Numbered from the stretch's first letter, positions 49,318 to 58,116 are shown. The stretch is DNA of 64,000 nt from Ruminococcus sp. (GCA_017460665.1 JAFUAO010000016.1:1-64000), one strand, 5' to 3'. Notes: generated from the sequence alone by a model not told the origin. Numbers and translations: made by a program.

Positions 49318-50735
49318 TACTGACCCTCCTCTGCGAGCCTTGCAAGGATCATCTTAGCGATCTTGTATGCGTCGCCGCAGCCCAAGGTGATCACCAGATC
49401 TCCGGGCTGAGCGTTCTTGCAGACATAGTCGCAGATCTGCTCGAAATTCTCGTATTTGCGTTCATCGGTCCACTCTGCGCTCTCGTCCTGTGGGAACCAG
49501 ATACAGCCGGGGATCTTTTCGGCAAGGTGCCTTGTGAAGATTCCGTAGGTGTTCTTCTCACGGCTGCCCATGATGTCGGTGAGCACGGCGTAGTCCGGGA
49601 TCTGGAGGACCCTTGCGAAGTCGTCCAGCAGCAGCTTTGTGCGGCTGAAGGTGAAGGGCTGGAATACCGCCCAGACCTTCCGGAAGCCCATTTCCATGGC
49701 CGCCCGGAGAGTAGCCTCCAGCTCGGTGGGGTGGTGGGCGTAGTCGTCAACGACGGTGATTCCCTTCTCGAAGCCCAGCTTCTCGAAGCGGCGCTTAGCT
49801 CCACGGAACTCCTCTAATCCCTTCTGGATAGAGCCGAAGTCAGCACCGCACTCTCTTGCGGCAGCGATCGCAGCAAGGGAGTTGAGCACGTTGTGGATTC
49901 CGGCGACGTGGAGGGTGATCTGGCCCAGCCTCTCGCCCCGGTACATGGCGTCATATGTGGTAAGAAGGCCGTTTTCGTGCCTTACGTTCTCAGGGTAGTA
50001 GTCGCAGGAGGCGTCCTTTCCGAAGGTGATGATCTCCTTATCGATCCCCTCCAGGGCCTTCACGGTGTTCTCGTCAGAGCCGTTCACGATCAGCAGCTTA
50101 GAGGTGTTCTCGGCGAACTTCCTAAAGGAGGCCATGACGTTCTCCAGCGTGCCGAAGTAGTCAAGGTGGTCGGCGTCGATGTTGAGGATCACGGAGATGT
50201 CCGGGAAGAGCTTCAGGTAGTGGTCCTCGAACTCGCAGGACTCACAGACCAGTATATCGCTTTTCCCAGCGATGCCGCTGCCGCCGATACAGGGGAGCTT
50301 TCCGCCGATATAGGCCGAAAGGTCGATCCCTGCGGTGTAGAGGATCTGAGTTATCATCGAGGTAGTGGAGGTCTTCCCGTGGGTGCCGGAAACGCAGACA
50401 GCTCTGTCATACCAGCTCGTGATGATGCCCAGAAGGTCGGCACGCTCCAGCACAGGGACACCGCTGGCTCTTGCGGCCATAAGCTCAGGATTGTCCTCCA
50501 TGATAGCGGCTGTGTGGACGATAAGGTCAGCGCCCTCGATGTTCTCGCTGCGCTGGCCGATGAAAACGGGGATCCCCATTTTCCTTACAGCGTCAAGAGT
50601 CTCGGTCTCATTGTTGTCCGAGCCGGTGAGGTAATAGCCCTGACCGTGGAGGATCTGGGCCAGGGGATACATTCCCGATCCGCCGATACCGATGAAGTGT
50701 ATATGCTTTTTTCCGCTTAATATATTGATGTCCAA
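49317..50735 (-). CDS. murC: UDP-N-acetylmuramate--L-alanine ligase
   Basis: MurC adds L-alanine to UDP-MurNAc, the first peptide step of peptidoglycan synthesis. The roughly 472-residue Mur ligase shows HFIGIGGSGMYPLAQIL, the ATP loop VSGTHGKTSTTSMI, SCEFEDHYLKLFPDISVILNIDADHLDYF and VDDYAHHPTELEATL. I favour TTG at 50735, five to eight bases after AAAGGTGA; a GTG at 50744 would put the RBS directly against the start. Gene order murC-lexA is unusual compared with the dcw location of murC. Confidence 0.94.
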   Translation of the reverse strand: MDINILSGKKHIHFIGIGGSGMYPLAQILHGQGYYLTGSDNNETETLDAVRKMGIPVFIGQRSENIEGADLIVHTAAIMEDNPELMAARASGVPVLERADLLGIITSWYDRAVCVSGTHGKTSTTSMITQILYTAGIDLSAYIGGKLPCIGGSGIAGKSDILVCESCEFEDHYLKLFPDISVILNIDADHLDYFGTLENVMASFRKFAENTSKLLIVNGSDENTVKALEGIDKEIITFGKDASCDYYPENVRHENGLLTTYDAMYRGERLGQITLHVAGIHNVLNSLAAIAAARECGADFGSIQKGLEEFRGAKRRFEKLGFEKGITVVDDYAHHPTELEATLRAAMEMGFRKVWAVFQPFTFSRTKLLLDDFARVLQIPDYAVLTDIMGSREKNTYGIFTRHLAEKIPGCIWFPQDESAEWTDERKYENFEQICDYVCKNAQPGDLVITLGCGDAYKIAKMILARLAEEGQ

Positions 50736-50754
50736 AACGATCACCTTTCCGTTA

Positions 50755-51135
50755 TTATTTTAGCAGATGCCCTATGGAAACAGCAGCTCTGCCGAGAAGG
50801 AACGAAACGAAGCTCAGCGCTGCGAAGATCCCGAAGATGTTGAATATCCAGTAGCAGATAAGGTCCAGTATGTCACGGCCTTTCCGTATGGCCCGGATAA
50901 TGAGCGGCTGGTTTTCAGGAAGGAGCGAGCGTTCTGCGGCAGGTCTCTGCACGGCAGGGATACCGACCTGCCTTATGCCGTAGTAGTTCACGTTGCTACG
51001 GCACTTTATCTTGCACTTTGCGCAGTCTCCGCAGCATTCGCAGAGTATGCCCCTGCGGTGCTCCTCCCAGATCCGGTAGATACTGTCTATGACGAAGAGC
51101 AGGATGATAGCACTTACGATGATGATACCGACCAT
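50755..51135 (-). CDS. Cys-rich small membrane protein, FeoB-associated-like N-terminus
   Basis: This 126-residue protein begins with a membrane helix (VGIIIVSAIILLFVIDSIYRIW) followed by a compact cysteine motif CECCGDCAKCKIKC. Helix plus CxCC-C-C motif resembles the FeoB-associated Cys-rich membrane proteins, but a second hydrophobic region (DLICYWIFNIFGIFAALSFVSFLLG) follows, and no feoB is nearby. Six cysteines in 14 residues suggest metal or iron-sulfur binding. RBS AGGAGG precedes ATG. It probably starts the transcript that continues into murC and lexA. Function unknown. Confidence 0.7.
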   Translation of the reverse strand: MVGIIIVSAIILLFVIDSIYRIWEEHRRGILCECCGDCAKCKIKCRSNVNYYGIRQVGIPAVQRPAAERSLLPENQPLIIRAIRKGRDILDLICYWIFNIFGIFAALSFVSFLLGRAAVSIGHLLK

Positions 51136-51169
51136 GATGTCGCCTCCTGAAAATAACTATACAATTTAT

Positions 51170-51198
51170 ATTATACTATATTTCCGGAGTTTTTGCAA
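51170..51198 (-). promoter_or_regulatory. Promoter of the Cys-rich protein-murC-lexA run
   Basis: On the minus strand TTGCAA (51193-51198), 17 bases and TATAAT (51170-51175). Confidence 0.75.
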
Positions 51199-51267
51199 GC
51201 AATTTTGAATAAATGTTCGTAAAAGATCCGGGAGGAGGTCTCGTTGGAGCAAAAAACGATCGATCCC

Positions 51268-51296
51268 TAACGCTGGGATAGGAATTATCAGCGTTA
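51268..51296 (+). other. Intergenic hairpin upstream of spoVG
   Basis: TAACGCTG and CAGCGTTA form a perfect 8 bp stem with a 13-base loop, without T-tract. It lies between divergent promoters in a 360-base gap (51136-51495) that holds no visible gene. It could be an operator or part of a small RNA. Confidence 0.35.
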
Positions 51297-51374
51297 TATC
51301 GCAGGAATTTCACCGTTTTATCACTTTAACACTTTGTCGTAAAAAAATATTTTTTTAATTATTCAAAATAACTA

Positions 51375-51403
51375 TTGCAATTTTTGATTTAATGAGTTAT
51401 AAT
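51375..51403 (+). promoter_or_regulatory. Promoter of spoVG
   Basis: TTGCAA (51375-51380), 17 bases and TATAAT (51398-51403), in a very AT-rich stretch, with a leader of about 85 bases. Confidence 0.75.
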
Positions 51404-51495
51404 GAATTATGACAGGTGCGGCAAGGAAATTGCATAAAAAGATAAAAATATTTAACTTTGCCGAGCGTTTGATCTTATTTTGAGGAGGTATGACT

Positions 51496-51807
51496 ATGGA
51501 GATCACAGATGTGAAGATCAGAAAGATCATGTCTGAGGGCAGGCTCCGTGCTGTCGTTTCGGTAACGATCGACGATATGCTGGCGGTCCACGATATAAAG
51601 GTCGTTCAGGGCGACGAGCGGCTGTTCGTGGCGATGCCCAGCAGAAAGGACGAGAACGGGATCTTCCGTGACATCGTTCACCCGATCTCGCCCTCGGCAA
51701 GGAAGCTCTTCGAGGAGAACATCCTTGAGGCCTATGAGCGTCAGCTTGCTATGGTGGAGGCTGAGACCGGCGACACCGATGAGACCGACACCGACGGTCA
51801 GGAGTAA
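51496..51807 (+). CDS. spoVG: SpoVG RNA/DNA-binding regulator
   Basis: The 103-residue protein matches SpoVG: MEITDVKIRKIMSEGRLRAVVSVTIDD, AVHDIKVVQGDERLFVAMPSRKDENG, RDIVHPISPSARKLFEE. SpoVG is a nucleic-acid-binding regulator affecting division, capsule, and sporulation in different Firmicutes, so its presence does not prove sporulation. AGGAGG lies seven bases before ATG at 51496. It is a single-gene unit with its own promoter and terminator. Confidence 0.95.
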   Translation: MEITDVKIRKIMSEGRLRAVVSVTIDDMLAVHDIKVVQGDERLFVAMPSRKDENGIFRDIVHPISPSARKLFEENILEAYERQLAMVEAETGDTDETDTDGQE

Positions 51808-51820
51808 AAGTGAAAATGAA

Positions 51821-51847
51821 AGGACTGCGTTTTCCGCAGTCCTTTTT
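51821..51847. terminator. Terminator between convergent spoVG and Nudix genes
   Basis: AGGACTGCG pairs with CGCAGTCCT around TTTTC and is followed by five T in total on the plus strand. The Nudix gene ends at 51851 on the other strand and may share it. Confidence 0.92.
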
Positions 51848-51850
51848 GTT

Positions 51851-52387
51851 TTATTCTCTCAGGAGCCGGGCAGCCTTTAGCAGACCGATCTGAGTTTTTG
51901 CGTCGGCGATCCTGCCGTCCATGACCATTTCCAGCGCCTGACTGAGAGGGATCCTCTCCACGTCAAGGAACTCGCCCTCGTCAAGGTGCTGCTGGGCCAT
52001 TTTCAGGCCACGAGCCATGTAGATGTGTATCACCTCGGTGTCATAGGCCGGGGTGGGGAGTACTCTTCCGAGATAGGTGTACTCCTCGCAGGTGCAGCCG
52101 ATCTCCTCAAGGAGCTCCCGGCGTCCGCACTCTGCTATGTCCTCGCCCTTTTCCAGCTTCCCCGCAGGGATCTCCACGGTGACGCCGCCGTGGGGGTAGC
52201 GGTACTGCCTTACCAGATAGACCTGGCCGTCCTCAGTGACCGGCACCACGCAGACTCCTCCGTTGTGGTGGACCACGTCACGGTCGGTCTCGGTGCCGTC
52301 CTCAAGAGTCACCTTGTCGTGGGTGACTGTGAAGATCCGTCCCTGATAGACGGTCTCGGTAGAGATCATTTTCTCGTCAAGATGCAT
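51851..52387 (-). CDS. Nudix hydrolase, ADP-ribose pyrophosphatase type
   Basis: The 178-residue protein carries a full Nudix box, GKLEKGEDIAECGRRELLEEIG, seen as G-x5-E-x7-REL-x-EE-x-G, and the flanks VYLVRQYRYPHGGVTVEIPAG and YDTEVIHIYMARGL typical of NudF-like ADP-ribose pyrophosphatases, which clear ADP-ribose. Its start overlaps the end of the YfhO-like gene by 11 bases, so it is read from the same transcript. Confidence 0.92.
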   Translation of the reverse strand: MHLDEKMISTETVYQGRIFTVTHDKVTLEDGTETDRDVVHHNGGVCVVPVTEDGQVYLVRQYRYPHGGVTVEIPAGKLEKGEDIAECGRRELLEEIGCTCEEYTYLGRVLPTPAYDTEVIHIYMARGLKMAQQHLDEGEFLDVERIPLSQALEMVMDGRIADAKTQIGLLKAARLLRE

Positions 52388-54884
52388 CGTTATCTTCCTC
52401 CTTAGAGCCTTTGGCCTTTCGTGAAAGGCTTTCGGCGTAGATCATGGCTCCTCTCACCTTGTGGGCAGAGGTGTAGCCGTAGCAGTGCTTTGTGGGGAAC
52501 TCCCCGGCGGGCTTCTTTTTTCTGCAAATGAGCAGGTATGCGATCAGGATCAGCAGTCCGGCAGCCGAGATCAGCCGTCCGGCGGCTAGGCCCGGCGTGC
52601 GGTAGCGGAAAACGATCTCGTTCTCGCCCTCCTGTGCAGGGACTGCCATAAATCCGTAGGAGACCTTCTCCACGTCCACCTTTTTGCCGTTGACCTGAGC
52701 GCTCCAGCCGTCGCTGTAGGGGACGCTGAAGAACACCAGCTCCGGCTCATCCAGCGTGATCTTCGAGGTGAAGCCCTTTGAGTCATAGGTGAAGGAGCTT
52801 GAGGCGTTCTCCTGTTTTTCCCTACAGTAGGTGATGTAGGAGCCCTTAGTCAGGGTGGCCTGAGTCGTTGTTGAGGCCTTGGTCAGTATATCGCTGTACT
52901 TTTCGGCCTGTTCGTCGGTGAGCACCAGCGCCTTGATGAGGAGGCGCTCACGGTTGGACTTGCTCTTCTGGGCGGCCTCCTTCTCGGTGACGTAGGTGTC
53001 GTAGCCGAAGCCCATGGGGATATACAGGGTGTTCTTGTAGATCTCGAAGAAGTCGTTTTTCCCTACCAGCTCAAAGCCGGGGAGCTCTGTCGGTATGTCG
53101 GCCTTGCTTCCAAGGATCTCGGAATTCGACGTAGATACGGGCGCTGCGGAGCTCTCATCGGCGTTCTCCTTGATCTCTTTGTAGTAGTACTTCACGGAGA
53201 ATAGCCCTCTGAGGGTATAGTGGGAAACGTCGGGCCGTGAGGCCACGTTCCGGGGAATGTCCAGCTCGGCGTAGAAGTCCATTATCGAGGTGTTGACCAC
53301 GCTCTGGAAGGCCCTCATGGAGGGCAGTCCCCAGAGCATGGGGTAGTTGTCGCAGTTTTCGGAGATGTCGGTGCGGAAGAAGTTGTCCTGAGAGACCTCC
53401 TCATAAACACCGGATCCGCCCTTTATGGCGCTGTCGATGTACTTGTTGGCGGCCGTTGGAGTGACAGCTCCGTAAAGCGTGGCGGTCAGCACACAGATCA
53501 CCGAGAACAGCGCCGTCAGCCAGAGAGAGGCTCTCTTGAAGCTGAGGCCCAGCCTCTTCCTGCGGAAAAGAACGGCGGCGGTGATCAGTCCTGCCACAGC
53601 GATACCAAGCGAAAGGAAGAAGTACCACGGGCAGCGTGGGATCTTCAGCCAGACCAGCTTCTCGCCGTCCTGCTTGGGGAGGACTGCGATGACCGTGAAG
53701 ACTGCCAGCATTGCGGCGGTGGCCTTTACGGCCGGCCGGACGTCGGCCTCCTCATCGTCGAGGGTCTGTGCGGTCATCATGGCCATTACCAGCAGCGGCA
53801 TATAGAACCACCGTGCGTAGTAGTAGCCGTTGAGGGCCTGGAATGCGCTGTTGAGTATCGGGATAGCTGCACAGATCCCGCAGAAGCCGGTCAGACGGCT
53901 GGCCCAGTTGCTCCTCCTCATCTTCATGAAGGTCAGGACGCCTACCATCGAGAACAGCGGGAAGTAGCCGCCGATCGAGGCCCATTTTGCCGTGTCGGAT
54001 TGGAACAGGTTCGGCCTTGCAGGGACGTCTACAGGCATGAACAGGGTCTGGATGACTCTCGGGATGATCGTCCTTTCGCTGTAGAGCACCATGTCGAGCC
54101 CGTAAAGGCGCTGGTTTATGCGGTAGTTCCCAAGGATCAGCAGGAAGGTGGGCAGCAGCACGAAGGCGGCGATCATAGTTCCCAGAACGGCCTCTAAGGC
54201 CAGCAGGAAGAATTTCCTCCAGCTGGTGCGGAAGTCCGGCGAGCTCATCCTCATCAGGTAGTAGATCACCAAAAAGACGCACTGGCCGGTGAAGAAGTAG
54301 TAGTTCACGATCGCAAGGAGAGCGACGGAGGCTGCGAAATACCCACGGCGGCCGTTGTTTATGTTCTCCTCCATAGCGATCAGCATGAGGGGGAAGAGGG
54401 CGGTCACGTCCTGGAAGTGGTTGAAGAAGATGTTGAACACCTGAAACCCGGAAAATGCGTAGAGAAGAGCGCCTGTGAGTGCAGCGTGGCGGCTGCGGAC
54501 GAAGCGCCTTATATAAATGTATGCGGTCAGCGAGGCCACGCCGTGCTTTATGGCAAGGATCACGGGAATGGCGAAGTTGACGGCGGCTCTCGGGAGGATC
54601 ACGGTCAGCCAGAAGAACGGGCTGCCGATCAGGTAGAAGGAGTAGGAGGTCATCAGGTCTGAGCCTAAGTCCGTGAACCAGTTCCAGCTGAACTGGCCGC
54701 TGCGGACAGCGTCGTTGAGGAGGCTGTAGAATGGGATCTGCTGGGCGTTGAAGTCGCCGTAGTAGATGAAGCAGCCCCGTTCAAGGAGCATATACGGGAT
54801 CAGGGTGATCATCATGGCTGCAAAGCCTATGAGAAAGGCCGGAAGGAGGCCTTCTCCTGTGCGCTGAGTATGTGGAGCTTTCAT
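52377..54884 (-). CDS. YfhO family multi-pass membrane protein
   Basis: This 835-residue protein has about 12 membrane helices in its first two thirds, a soluble extracytoplasmic domain (about 480-760) and a last helix (LISAAGLLILIAYLLIC). Motifs GDFNAQQIPFY, FSWNWFTDLGSDLM and FFSVPYSDGWSAQVNGKKVDVEKV match the YfhO family, which is a GT-C-like glycosyltransferase group; B. subtilis YfhO acts in lipoteichoic acid glycosylation. The acceptor here is unknown. RBS GGAGGA precedes ATG; the promoter is at 54917-54945. Confidence 0.9.
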   Translation of the reverse strand: MKAPHTQRTGEGLLPAFLIGFAAMMITLIPYMLLERGCFIYYGDFNAQQIPFYSLLNDAVRSGQFSWNWFTDLGSDLMTSYSFYLIGSPFFWLTVILPRAAVNFAIPVILAIKHGVASLTAYIYIRRFVRSRHAALTGALLYAFSGFQVFNIFFNHFQDVTALFPLMLIAMEENINNGRRGYFAASVALLAIVNYYFFTGQCVFLVIYYLMRMSSPDFRTSWRKFFLLALEAVLGTMIAAFVLLPTFLLILGNYRINQRLYGLDMVLYSERTIIPRVIQTLFMPVDVPARPNLFQSDTAKWASIGGYFPLFSMVGVLTFMKMRRSNWASRLTGFCGICAAIPILNSAFQALNGYYYARWFYMPLLVMAMMTAQTLDDEEADVRPAVKATAAMLAVFTVIAVLPKQDGEKLVWLKIPRCPWYFFLSLGIAVAGLITAAVLFRRKRLGLSFKRASLWLTALFSVICVLTATLYGAVTPTAANKYIDSAIKGGSGVYEEVSQDNFFRTDISENCDNYPMLWGLPSMRAFQSVVNTSIMDFYAELDIPRNVASRPDVSHYTLRGLFSVKYYYKEIKENADESSAAPVSTSNSEILGSKADIPTELPGFELVGKNDFFEIYKNTLYIPMGFGYDTYVTEKEAAQKSKSNRERLLIKALVLTDEQAEKYSDILTKASTTTQATLTKGSYITYCREKQENASSSFTYDSKGFTSKITLDEPELVFFSVPYSDGWSAQVNGKKVDVEKVSYGFMAVPAQEGENEIVFRYRTPGLAAGRLISAAGLLILIAYLLICRKKKPAGEFPTKHCYGYTSAHKVRGAMIYAESLSRKAKGSKEEDNDAS

Positions 54885-54916
54885 ATCGTCCTCCGTAAAA
54901 TTTCGTAGTACCCTTT

Positions 54917-54945
54917 ATTATACCACACATTTTGGAAAAAGGCAA
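54917..54945 (-). promoter_or_regulatory. Promoter of the YfhO-Nudix operon
   Basis: On the minus strand TTGCCT (54940-54945), 17 bases and TATAAT (54917-54922). Confidence 0.75.
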
Positions 54946-54978
54946 ATGGACGAGCGATATTTAATGTATAATTGCGTT

Positions 54979-55034
54979 GTCCGCCAACGGCGGACTATAT
55001 CGAATTGATCTGTAGGGGCGCACATCGTTCGCCC
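54979..55034. repeat. Palindromes left of repeat copy B
   Basis: GTCCGCC/GGCGGAC around AAC (54979-54995) and GGGCGCACATCGTTCGCCC (55016-55034), the latter with one mismatched pair. Both belong to the family seen at 218-386. Confidence 0.75.
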
Positions 55035-55067
55035 GGCCTCCTTCGACCGTTTTCGTGTGCATAAGAC

Positions 55068-55284
55068 CTCACCGCCCGGCTCAAGCCGGGCGGCACTGGA
55101 GGGCAAAGAGGAACACCTCCGGAGGGGAGGGCTTTAACAAAAAAACTGGTACAAAAGCCGTCGGCCCTCCCCTCTCTTCGGTTTTCCTCTCTGCACTCTC
55201 TTTTCCCTCATACCCCACCCCGCCGGCTTTTGACTATCCTTCGCAGGACCCTCCGGGCCTGCTGACCTAGAAATATAGGGCGGT
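55068..55284 (+). repeat. Dispersed structured intergenic repeat, copy B
   Basis: This is the second copy of the element at 1-216, in the same orientation, 217 bp long because of one extra A. All three hairpins are kept. It is flanked on both sides by palindromes and sits in the gap between YfhO and nifS (54885-55525), which holds no visible gene. Confidence 0.85.
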
Positions 55285-55325
55285 GGCTTTGGATACGTTC
55301 GCCCGGTGGTCTTCGTTAATGGCAC

Positions 55326-55440
55326 GGGCGCACAATGTGCGCCCCTACAGATCCGTCCGCCAACGGCGGACACCGCAACTAATAACTATGCACTAATAAC
55401 TTGAAACTAAACTAATAACTCGAAACTGAAAAAGCATTGA
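55326..55440. repeat. Palindromes and AT-rich tail right of repeat copy B
   Basis: GGGCGCACAATGTGCGCCC (55326-55344, perfect) followed by CCTACAG, and GTCCGCCAACGGCGGAC (55355-55371), then CACCGCAA and a tail of ACTAATAACT/GAAACT tandem sequence. Copy A shows the same order: palindromes, GGACACCGCAA, AT-rich tandem tail, CATTGAAAA. Confidence 0.75.
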
Positions 55441-55461
55441 AAACCTCCCGATACCGAAAAC

Positions 55462-55490
55462 TTGCATTTCATGCCAAGATGTGATATAAT
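55462..55490 (+). promoter_or_regulatory. Promoter of the nifS-thiI operon
   Basis: TTGCAT (55462-55467), 17 bases and TATAAT (55485-55490), 35 bases before the nifS ATG. Confidence 0.82.
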
Positions 55491-55525
55491 TAAAGGTACT
55501 GTATATTTAGTTAGGTGGTCGAACA

Positions 55526-56656
55526 ATGTCTGTTTATCTCGATAACGCCGCTACGACAAAGCCCTGCGCTGAAGCAGTGGCTGCGGCTGTAGCTGCAATG
55601 ACCGAAAACTTCGGGAACCCCTCCTCCCTCCACAGGGCCGGCCTTGAGGCTCAGCTCGCCGTTGACAGCGCCCGGAAGATCATCGCCGGGACCCTCGGTG
55701 CTCTTCCGGAAAACATCATCTTCACCTCCGGAGCTACCGAGAGCAACAACCTGGCTCTCCGTGGAGCAACCGCCGCTTACGGCAAAAAACGCCGAAAGAT
55801 CGTGGCTTCTTCGGTGGAGCACGCCTCTGTTGAGGAGACCCTTGCCGCTCTGGAGGCCTCCGGCTTCACGGTGGAGCGGATCTCTCCCCGGGAGGACGGG
55901 AAATTCTACTCAGCGGACTTTCTTTCAGCCTGCGGAGAGGACACTGTACTTCTGACTATGATGCTGGTCAACAACGAGACCGGCCATATCCTGCCGGTGA
56001 AGGAGACCTTCACGGCGGTGAAGAAGCGCTTCCCCCACATCATCACCCACACCGACTGCGTTCAGGGCTACATGAAGCTGCCCATCAAGGCCAAGTCCCT
56101 TTGTGCGGACCTGATCTCCCTGAGCGCCCACAAGATCCACGGCGTCAAGGGCGTGGGAGCGCTGTATATAGCCAAGGGCGTCCGTGTGCTGCCGATCGTT
56201 ACCGGCGGAAAACAGGAGAAGGGGATCCGCTCCGGCACCGAGAGCGTTCCGCTGATCGCAGCCTTCGGAGCAGCAGCCGAGAAGCTCTCTCCCACTATCT
56301 CGGAGCGCTGGGAAAGAGTCACAGGCCTCAGAGCTCATCTGCTGGAGGAGCTGGCCAAGATCCCCGGTGTTTCGGTGAATTCCCCGGAGGAGGGCTCTCC
56401 CTATGTGGTGAATATCTCCGCCGCAGGCAAGCGCTCTGAGATCATGCTGCACTTTTTGGAGAGCAAGGGGATCTATGTTTCCAGCGGATCGGCCTGCTCC
56501 AAGGGCCAGCAGAGCGGAGTCCTGGGGCAGTTCGGCGTGACGGGCAAGCTGGCGGACAGCGCCCTCCGCATAAGCATGACTGCCGAGACCACCGAGGAGG
56601 AGCTGGACCGGTTCTGTCAGGCGCTGGCAGAGGGTACCGAAAAGGTGAGGGGATAG
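55526..56656 (+). CDS. nifS: Cysteine desulfurase, NifS/IscS type
   Basis: The 376-residue PLP enzyme takes sulfur from cysteine to form a persulfide. It shows VYLDNAATTKP, NFGNPSSLHRAG, FTSGATESNNLAL, the PLP lysine in SLSAHKIHGVKGVG near residue 202, and the catalytic cysteine in SSGSACSKGQQS near 323. thiI follows 66 bases later, so this desulfurase probably supplies sulfur for 4-thiouridine in tRNA, as in Bacillus. RBS AGGTGG precedes ATG. Confidence 0.95.
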   Translation: MSVYLDNAATTKPCAEAVAAAVAAMTENFGNPSSLHRAGLEAQLAVDSARKIIAGTLGALPENIIFTSGATESNNLALRGATAAYGKKRRKIVASSVEHASVEETLAALEASGFTVERISPREDGKFYSADFLSACGEDTVLLTMMLVNNETGHILPVKETFTAVKKRFPHIITHTDCVQGYMKLPIKAKSLCADLISLSAHKIHGVKGVGALYIAKGVRVLPIVTGGKQEKGIRSGTESVPLIAAFGAAAEKLSPTISERWERVTGLRAHLLEELAKIPGVSVNSPEEGSPYVVNISAAGKRSEIMLHFLESKGIYVSSGSACSKGQQSGVLGQFGVTGKLADSALRISMTAETTEEELDRFCQALAEGTEKVRG

Positions 56657-56722
56657 CATGAGGATCGAGCTTACTGTTTGAGCAAATGCGTTATACATTA
56701 TAAATAGTATAGGAGAAGAAAA

Positions 56723-57901
56723 ATGAAAGAGATCATACTTGTAAAATACGGCGAAATGGCTCTCAAGGGCCTGAACAAGAAGACCTTCGAGGACATACTG
56801 ATCAAGAATATCAAGCGGAGGCTGAAGGGACTGGGGCATTTTCAGCTGACCAGCGCCCAGTCCACTACCTACATCACGCCTCTTGACGAGGACATCGAGC
56901 TGGAGGACGTGGCCGAGCGTGTGGGCAAGATCTTCGGTATCGCCGCATACTGCCGGGCCTGTGTCTGCGAGAAGGACTTCGCCGACATCACCGAGAAGAG
57001 CATCGATTACCTCAGCGAGATCCTCACCGGCGCCAAGACTTTCAAGGTAGCTGCAAAGCGCTCAGACAAGGCCTTCCCCATGAAGTCCCCTGAGATCTGC
57101 GCCGAGCTGGGCGGGATCCTGCTGGAGAGGTTCCCCCACCTGACCGTTGACGTGAAGGAGCCGGAGATCGTGGTCACTGTGGAGATCCGTGACACCAATG
57201 CCTACATCCATGCGGAGAACATCAAGGGCGCCGGCGGACTTCCCGTCGGCAGCAGCGGCAAGGCCATGCTCCTGCTCTCCGGCGGTATCGACAGTCCCGT
57301 GGCCGGCTATATGATGGCAAAAAGGGGAGTCCACATCTCCGCTGTCCATTATGTCAGCCCGCCCTATACCTCCGACCGTGCTCAGCTAAAGGTGGAGCAG
57401 CTCTGCCAGAAGCTGACGGACTACTGCGGCGGGATCGCATTCTACTGCGTGCCCTTCACCGAGATCCAGGAGGCTATCAAGGACAACTGCCCGGAGGAGT
57501 TCTTCACCGTGATCATGAGAAGGCTCATGATGGAGATCGCCCAGAGGATAAGCGAGAAGGAGGGCTGTCTTGCCCTGATCACCGGCGAGAGCGTTGGACA
57601 GGTGGCCAGCCAGACCATGGCGGCGATCGCCTGTACCGATGCGGTGTGCCGGATCCCGGTGTTCCGTCCCTGCGTAGGCATGGACAAGACCGAGATCATC
57701 GAGACCGCACGAAAGATCGACACCTTCGACACCTCCGTGCTGCCCTATGAGGACTGCTGCACGGTGTTCACGCCCCGTCACCCCAAGGTAAGGCCGAGGC
57801 TGGAGGACATCGAAAAGGCTCAGAACAGCTTCGACTTCGAGCCCCTTATCCAGAAGGCCGTAGAGGGGACAGAGCTGAAAACGTTCAGCTTCGGGGGCTG
57901 A
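56723..57901 (+). CDS. thiI: tRNA 4-thiouridine synthase ThiI
   Basis: ThiI adenylates and thiolates uridine 8 of tRNA. The 392-residue protein begins ILVKYGEMALKGLNKKTFED, has a ferredoxin-like and THUMP region (about 60-165), the PP-loop LLSGGIDSPVAGYMMAKRG near residue 186 and the C-terminal PYEDCCTVFTPRHPKVRP. It lacks the rhodanese domain of the E. coli enzyme, like Bacillus ThiI, and so depends on the neighbouring desulfurase. RBS AGGAGAAG precedes ATG. Confidence 0.95.
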   Translation: MKEIILVKYGEMALKGLNKKTFEDILIKNIKRRLKGLGHFQLTSAQSTTYITPLDEDIELEDVAERVGKIFGIAAYCRACVCEKDFADITEKSIDYLSEILTGAKTFKVAAKRSDKAFPMKSPEICAELGGILLERFPHLTVDVKEPEIVVTVEIRDTNAYIHAENIKGAGGLPVGSSGKAMLLLSGGIDSPVAGYMMAKRGVHISAVHYVSPPYTSDRAQLKVEQLCQKLTDYCGGIAFYCVPFTEIQEAIKDNCPEEFFTVIMRRLMMEIAQRISEKEGCLALITGESVGQVASQTMAAIACTDAVCRIPVFRPCVGMDKTEIIETARKIDTFDTSVLPYEDCCTVFTPRHPKVRPRLEDIEKAQNSFDFEPLIQKAVEGTELKTFSFGG

Positions 57902-58004
57902 GCTAACTGCACAAGATCGGCGGCAAATTTTTGTTGGATCTGCTGAGAAATCAGGGGAATTTTCCCTGAAAGAAGGTAAGTCTGTGAAACTTTGTCCGGA
58001 AATC

Positions 58005-58034
58005 TTGACAAGATAGTTACAAATGATGTAGAAT
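58005..58034 (+). promoter_or_regulatory. Promoter of the sortase-SpoIID operon
   Basis: TTGACA (58005-58010), 18 bases and TAGAAT (58029-58034). Before it a stem TCAGGG/CCCTGA (57951-57969) without T-tract follows thiI. Confidence 0.65.
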
Positions 58035-58085
58035 TAAAGTGGCGAAGAGGGGCGAGCTATACCCTTTTGACGATGAGCCGCCGCT

Positions 58086-58116
58086 CTGAGCAGGTAACAT
58101 CAGTATTACCTCTCAG
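58086..58116 (+). promoter_or_regulatory. Stem-loop in the leader of the sortase operon
   Basis: CTGAG-C-AGGTAA and TTACCT-CTCAG form an 11 bp stem with a single bulged C and an eight-base loop, about 30 bases before the ATG at 58149 in a leader of about 108 bases. It resembles no riboswitch I know; it may be a protein-binding or stability element. Confidence 0.5.
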
